A stretch of DNA of 64,000 nucleotides from Rheum nobile. Lineage: Eukaryota; Streptophyta; Magnoliopsida; Caryophyllales; Polygonaceae. The position numbers and the translations under genes are program-made. The notes below the pieces were generated by a model. That model did no database searches and was not told the origin of the DNA. It saw nothing but the letters and a program-made list of their open reading frames with translations. The DNA is taken from positions 1,488,001 through 1,552,000 of the forward strand of contig WOAB01000595.1 in the NCBI GenBank assembly GCA_027886185.1. The letters run 5' to 3'. Positions 58,778 to 64,000 of this stretch are shown here, piece by piece. Each line of letters begins with the position of its first letter. Positions within the stretch are counted from its first letter, which is position 1.

Positions 58778-60829
58778 GACTCAAGGCCTCGCCGTTCCCT
58801 GTCTGTACAGAAACGATGTCACCAACATCGTGCAGCGCCACAAAACTACAGAGTAGTAACATCGACCTTCTCGTACTCCTCATACTGACAGTGTCGTAGA
58901 GCGTGTTATGTAGCCTGCATCCACTCTAAAAACACAGCAGGATCATAATCACCATGAAAATGCTCTATAGTTACCTTGATCTCGTGACGACTGGCATAGG
59001 GGTTGGGCCGGGGTCGGCGCGCAACGAAATGCCGATCTGCACGATCTGTCTCCGGATAGGGCTCATCCAAGTCATCATCGAAATCATCAAAGTCGTCCTG
59101 GATGACGGGGCGATGTCGACACTGGCGATGGCGAGCATGGTCCTCGGCGCCGGGGTGCGCGCAGGCGGCTGACATGGCCTGGTGTCCGCGGCCGTCACGT
59201 GCAACTGGCTGCCTGACTAGGCATCGCGATGGCGTCGTAATCCTTGGTGGGATGTAATCCGGGGGAAACTACTGGCTCTCAACTGGGTCCCCCAATGGTG
59301 GATGGAAGTTTCCCGGATTCGGGACACCTACAACCTCAAAACCCTCCTCATCAAATTCTGTAAAAACAATGGGAGTCACATACCTGGGACGCGGTGCGGA
59401 ACGCGAAACAGTGCCGGGATCGCGGCTGGTCGTGGGGCGCGACAGTGCCGTCTGTGGTGCCCGGCCGTTGGCTAGGCCGTGAGCTGCGTCTCGGCGGCGC
59501 TCAATGGCATCATGACGTGCCTCGGTCCGCTGCATGGACTCGTAACGCCGACGTCGGTCAGTTGCGTCAATGTAAGGGTAGAGCCCTAATTCAACGGCGG
59601 GGGACTCGTGCTCGGCGGAGTCGTAGGCAAAGTCGTCCACTAGTGAGCGTTGTGGTTCATACCGGTTGAGGCCATGGTCCTCCTGCTGGGACTCGATGAT
59701 GGAGTCGAGGCGGCGAAGTCCCAGGTAGAGCTGCGAGTTCGAGGGCATCAGGCCCTTGCCTTTTTCCAGGCGCCGCGTAATGTCGGTAGTTGCTGCGGGT
59801 GCCAACTGGAGGTCAACAGCAGTAGTGTCGGCTGAGACAGTGTTGGCCGCGATCGCGGCTATTGCTGCCGCGGTCGCGGCTAGTGCAGAATTGATGTTTC
59901 TTGCTTCTACGAGCTGGGCTTCGAGTTCCGCAACGCGCTTGGCGTAAGCCTCGTCTGCGGCCTGGCGAACGGCGTTGTCCGAGTCCGAATATGTCCCTAA
60001 AGACACCATGACCACACGCAATAGAAGAAAACACAAAAACAAATACAAAAAACAACGAACAAAATAGATCAAATCAAACCCATAATGTCTCACGTAGGTC
60101 ACTAATCTGGGTAGGGCCGTGAGGTCAGAGTGGCTAGGGTGACTAAACGTGGGCTAAACCAACACAACAACCACACTAACCTCACAATTCAGATGCCAAA
60201 AATTAGTGACTACGTAAGAAGCAATCTAGCATGCAATCCCTAGAATCCACAGAGAAAGAATACGGGGAGTGGGCTTAATGGACCTGTGTCAATAGTGAAT
60301 CGGCTTCGCCGAGATCGCCTGAGGCTTTCGTTTTTCTAATTCGGTGGCTGATTTTTTTTTGTAAAACCGAATGTTTTTTTTTTTTTTTAAATGACACAAG
60401 GTGTAAATGAAGAAAGAGAGCAATATTGCACGGCCAATTTTTATTTTTTTTACTTAGGCCGTGAGCATGCTGTAGAGTAGAGATGAGAAAGATGCAATGT
60501 GATGGATGAAAACTAAAGAGAGCAACCTAGAAAAAATTCCTACAATAATCAATGATGTGTAGCAAGCAAAAAATGCAAGATTATGAGGATGCGATGCAAG
60601 AAAAGTCCACGACTAGGGCTAGGCTTCTCACGGCTACACTCAAAATTTTTCGGATTTTTTTTTATACGATCTCTCGGCCTTGAACAAGGGCTTAGAAAAG
60701 CCACAAATTCAACCTAGGCTAGGGGATGTTGGCAACAACCAACAACAACACAAACACACACTCGGCAAGCGGCAACAAGCCACAAACTGAGACCAAAAGG
60801 GAGCAAAAACATTGTCGGCAAGCCACATA
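58778..60829 (-). repeat. Array monomer 9 (2052 bp)
   Basis: Junction reads GACTCAAGG. Has the open Tyr codon as monomer 8. Shares CGCAATAGAAGAAAAC, CTACGAGCTGGGCTTCGAGT and GTTGAGGCCATGG with monomer 10. Confidence 0.95.
59269..60010 (-). pseudogene. Gag N-terminal frame in monomer 9
   Basis: Open from ATG 60008-60010 to a TAG at 59269-59271, which replaces the second Gln of VESQQFPPD by a C-to-T change. The gag body resumes in 58906-59175. About 246 codons. Confidence 0.6.
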
Positions 60830-62882
60830 GGCTCGAGGCCTCGCCGTTCCCTGTCTGTATAGAAACGATGTCACCAACATCGTGCAGCGCCACAAAACTA
60901 CAGAGTAGTAACATCGACCTTCTCGTACTCCTCATACTGACAGTGTCGTAGAGCGTGTTATGTAGCCTGCATCCACTCTAAAAACACAGCAGGATCATAA
61001 TCACCATGAAAATGCTCTATAGTTACCTTGATCTCGTGACGACTGGCATAGGGGTTGGGCCCGGGTCGGCGCACAACAAAATGCCGATCTGCATGATCTG
61101 TCTCTGGATAGGGCTCATCCAAGTCATCATCGAAATCATCAAAGTCGTCCTGGATGACGGGGCGATGTCGACGCTGGCGACGACGAGCATGGTCCTCGGC
61201 GCCGGGGTGCGCGCGGGCGGCTGACATGGCCTGGTGTCCGCGGCCGTCACGTGCAACTAGCTGCGTGACTAGGCGTCGCGGTGGCGTCGTAATCTTTGGT
61301 GGGATGTAATCCGGGGGAAACTGCTGGCTCTCAACTGGGTCCCCCAATGGTGGATGGAAGTTTCCCGGATTCGGGACACATGCAACCTCAAAACCCACCT
61401 CATCAAATTCAGTAAAAACAATGGGAGTCACATACCTGGGACGCGATGCGGAACGCGAAACAGTGCCGGGATCGCGGCTGGTCGTGGGGCGCGACAGTGC
61501 CGTCTGTGGTGCCCGGCCGTTGGCTAGGCCGCGAGCTGCGTCTCGGCGGCGCTCAATGGCATCATGACGTGCCTCGGTCCGCTGCATGGACTCGTAACGC
61601 CGACGTCGGTCAGTTGCGTCAACATAAGGGTAGAGCCCTAATTCAGCGGCGGGGGATTCGTGCTCGGCGGTGTCGTAAGCAAACTCGTCCACTAGCGAGC
61701 ATTGTGGTTCATACCGGTTGAGGCCATGGTCCTCCTGCTGGGACTCGATGATGGAGTCGAGGCGGCGAAGTCCCGGCTAGAGCTGCGAGGTCCAGGGCAT
61801 CAGGCCCTTGCCTTTTTCCAGGCACCGCGTAATGTCGGTAGTTGCTGCGGGCGCCAACTGAAGGTCAACAGCAGCAGTGTCGGCTGAGACAGTGTTGGCC
61901 GCGGTCGCGGCTATTGCTGCCGCGGTCGCGGCTAGTGCAGAATTGATGTTTCTTGCTTCTACGAGCTGGGCTTCGAGTTCCGCAACGCGCTTGGCGTAAG
62001 CCTCGTCTGCGGCCTGGCGAACAGCGTTGTCCGAGTCCGAATATGTCCCTAAAGACACCATGACCACACGCAATAGAAGAAAACACAAAAACAAATACAA
62101 AAAACAATGAACAAAATAGATCAAATCAAACCCACAATGTCTCACGTAGGTCACTAATCTGGGTAGGGCCGTGAGGTCAGAGTGGCTAGGGTGACTCAAC
62201 GTGGGCTAAACCAACACAACAACCACACTAACCTCACAATTCAGATGCCAAAAATCAGTGACTACGTAAGAAGCAATCTAGCATGCAATCCCTAGAATCC
62301 ACAGAGAAAGAGTACGGGGAGGTGGGCTTAATGGACCTGTGTCAATAGTTAATCGGCTTCGCCGAGATCGCCTGAGGCTTTCGTTTTTCTAATTCGGTGG
62401 CTGATTTTTTTTTTTTGTAAAACCGAATGCCTTTTTTTAAAAAAAAAATGACACAAGCTGTAAATGAAGAAAGAGAGCAATATTGCACGGCCAATTTTTT
62501 TTTTTACTTAGGCCGTGAGCATGCTGTAGAGTAGAGATGAGAAAGATGCAATGTGATGGATGAAAACAAAAGAGAGCAACCTAGAAAAAATTCCTACAAT
62601 AATCAATGATGTGTAGCAAGCAAAAAATGCAAGATTATGAGGATGCGATGCAAGAAAAGTCCACGACTAGGGCTAGGCTTCTCACGGCTACACTCTAAAT
62701 TTTTCGAATTTTTTTTATATGGTCTCTCGGCCTTGAACAAGGGCTTAGGAAAGCCACAAATTCAACCTAGGCTAGGGGATGTTGGCGACAACCAACAACA
62801 ACACAAACACACACTTGGCAAGCGGCAACAAGCCACAAACCGAGACCAAAAGGGAGCAAAAACTGTGTCGGCAAGCCACATA
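60830..62882 (-). repeat. Array monomer 10 (2053 bp)
   Basis: Gag pieces 61777-62062 and 60958-61692. The Tyr/stop site reads CCCGGCTAGAG, a stop with an adjacent Pro change shared with monomer 11. Confidence 0.95.
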
Positions 62883-64000
62883 GGCTCGAGGCCTCGCCGT
62901 TCCTTGTCTGTACAAAAACGATGTCACCAACATCGTGCAGCGCCACAAAACTACAGAGTAGTAACATCGACCTTCTCGTACTCCTCATACTGACAGTGTC
63001 GTAGAGCGTCTTATGTAGCCTTCATCCACTCTAAAAACACAGCAGGATCATAATCACCATGAAAATGCTCTATAGTTACCTTGATCTCGTGACGACTGGC
63101 ATAGGGGTTGGGCCCGGGTCGGCGCGCAACGAAATGCCGATCTGCATGATCTGTCTTCGAATAGGGCTCATCCAAGTCATCATCGAAATCATCAAAGTCG
63201 TCCTGGATGACGGGGCAATGTCGACGCTGGCGACGGCGAGCATGGTCCTCGGCACCGGGGTGCGCGCGGGCGGCTGACATGGCCTGGTGTCCGCGGCCGT
63301 CACGTGCAACTGGCTGCCTGACTAGGCATCACGGTGGCGTCGTAATCCTTGGTGGGATGTAATCGGGGGGAAACTACTGGCTCTCAACTGGGTCCCCCAA
63401 TGGTGGATGGAATTTTCCCGGATTCGGGACACCTGCAACCTCAAAACCCTCCTCATCAAATTCTGTAAAAACAATAGGAGTCACATACCTGGGATGCGGT
63501 GCGGAACGCGAAATAGTGCCGGGATCACGGCTGGTCGTGTGGCGCGATAGTGCCGTCTGTGGTGCCCGACCGTTGGCTAGGCCATGAGCTGTGTCTCGGC
63601 GGCGCTCAATGGCATCATGGCGTGCCTCGGTCCGCTGCATGGACTCGTAACGCCGACTTCGGTCAGTTGCGTCAACGTTAGGGTAGAGCCCTAATTCAGC
63701 GGCGGGGGACTCGTGCTCGGCGGAGTCGTAGGCAAAGTCGTCCACTAGCGAGCGTTGTGGTTCATACCGGTTGAAGCCATGGTCCTCCTGCTGGGACTCG
63801 ATGATGGAGTCGAGGCGGCGAAGTCCCGGCTAGAGCTACGAGGTCGAGGGCATCAGGCCCTTGCCTTTTTCCAGGCGCCGCATAATGTCGGTAGTTGCTG
63901 CGGGCGCCAACTGGAGGTCAACAGCAGCAGTGTCGGCTGAGACAGTGTTGGCCGCGGTCGCGGCTATTGCTGCCGCGGTCGCGGCTAGTGCAGAATTGAT
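62883..64000 (-). repeat. Array monomer 11, cut by window end
   Basis: 1118 bp. Gag pieces 63011-63280 and 63374-63745; the gag start lies beyond the window. The array therefore continues to the right. Confidence 0.95.

Larger units (their letters stand above)
42448..64000 (-). repeat. Satellite-like tandem array of about 2.05-kb monomers made of CRM-II gag and leader
   Basis: Ten complete head-to-tail monomers and a partial eleventh. The gag ATG recurs at 43680, 45737, 47795, 49749, 51807, 53861, 55913, 57956, 60010 and 62062, so the steps are 2057, 2058, 1954, 2058, 2054, 2052, 2043, 2054 and 2052 bp. Each monomer joins an internal gag point (GGCTCGAGGCCTC) to leader sequence (GGCAAGCCACATA). 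Only in monomer 1 does gag continue beyond that point. The array goes on past the window. Frames seen on the + strand at the same offset in each monomer are antisense shadows of gag. Confidence 0.97.

Noticed and set aside
42624..63940. Recurring + strand frames of 61, 63, 72, 86 and 91 codons at the same offset in every monomer
   Set aside because: They are antisense to the gag and leader copies and recur only because the monomer recurs. GC-rich codons keep the opposite strand open by chance.
42448..64000. CRISPR-like or integron-like array
   Set aside because: The monomers are 2 kb, retroelement-derived and have no short repeat-spacer layout. The context is a plant nucleus.

Overview
The window is nuclear DNA of a flowering plant, probably a eudicot. 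The evidence is a host gene with plant-style introns (the alpha subunit of the ER translocon-associated protein complex) sitting among plant-specific Ty3/gypsy lineages (Tat, Tekay, CRM) and a plant DD39D mariner-like transposon. No rRNA or tRNA gene and no prokaryotic feature was seen. Almost every other long reading frame is a decayed transposon gene or a shadow of one.

Layout. 1-9105: a Tat-lineage Ty3/gypsy element on the + strand (gag, protease, RT, two RNase H domains, integrase, a spliced antisense ORF, 3' LTR), cut by the window start and inserted in the LTR of the next element. 9106-16319: a decayed Tekay-lineage chromovirus on the minus strand, whose integrase is split by a 2967-bp solo LTR (11488-14454) with a perfect 5-bp target-site duplication. 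16320-22929: AT-rich DNA without convincing coding sequence. It holds two promoter-like clusters of TGGGCC/T motifs, two long CT microsatellites and a set of duplicated leader, intron and exon-like modules. 22930-36098: a mariner-like element with a broken transposase gene, into which a nearly complete CRM-lineage retrotransposon (25654-34403; 864-bp LTRs differing at 10 sites by eye; target-site duplication ATAAC) has inserted. 36259-39150: the intact eight-exon TRAP-alpha gene. 39713-42447: the RT/protease/gag part of a second CRM-lineage element, minus strand.

42448-64000: a tandem array of about 2.05-kb monomers, ten complete plus one cut by the window end. Each monomer is a copy of the gag start and 5' untranslated leader of that second CRM element. 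The leftmost monomer is still joined to its parent gag-pol, so the edge of the array shows where it came from. Monomers 2+3 and 4+5 share alternating private variants and form a two-monomer higher-order repeat.

How it fits together. Nesting gives a relative order: Tat into the Tekay LTR, the solo-LTR family into the Tekay integrase, and CRM-I into the mariner-like element. Most of the premature stops in the Tat and Tekay pol genes, and several in CRM-I, can be read as C-to-T or G-to-A changes, as expected of cytosine-methylated DNA. A satellite made from a CRM element, with a second CRM element nearby, suggests but does not prove a (peri)centromeric position. The TRAP-alpha gene appears to be an intact gene stranded at its edge.
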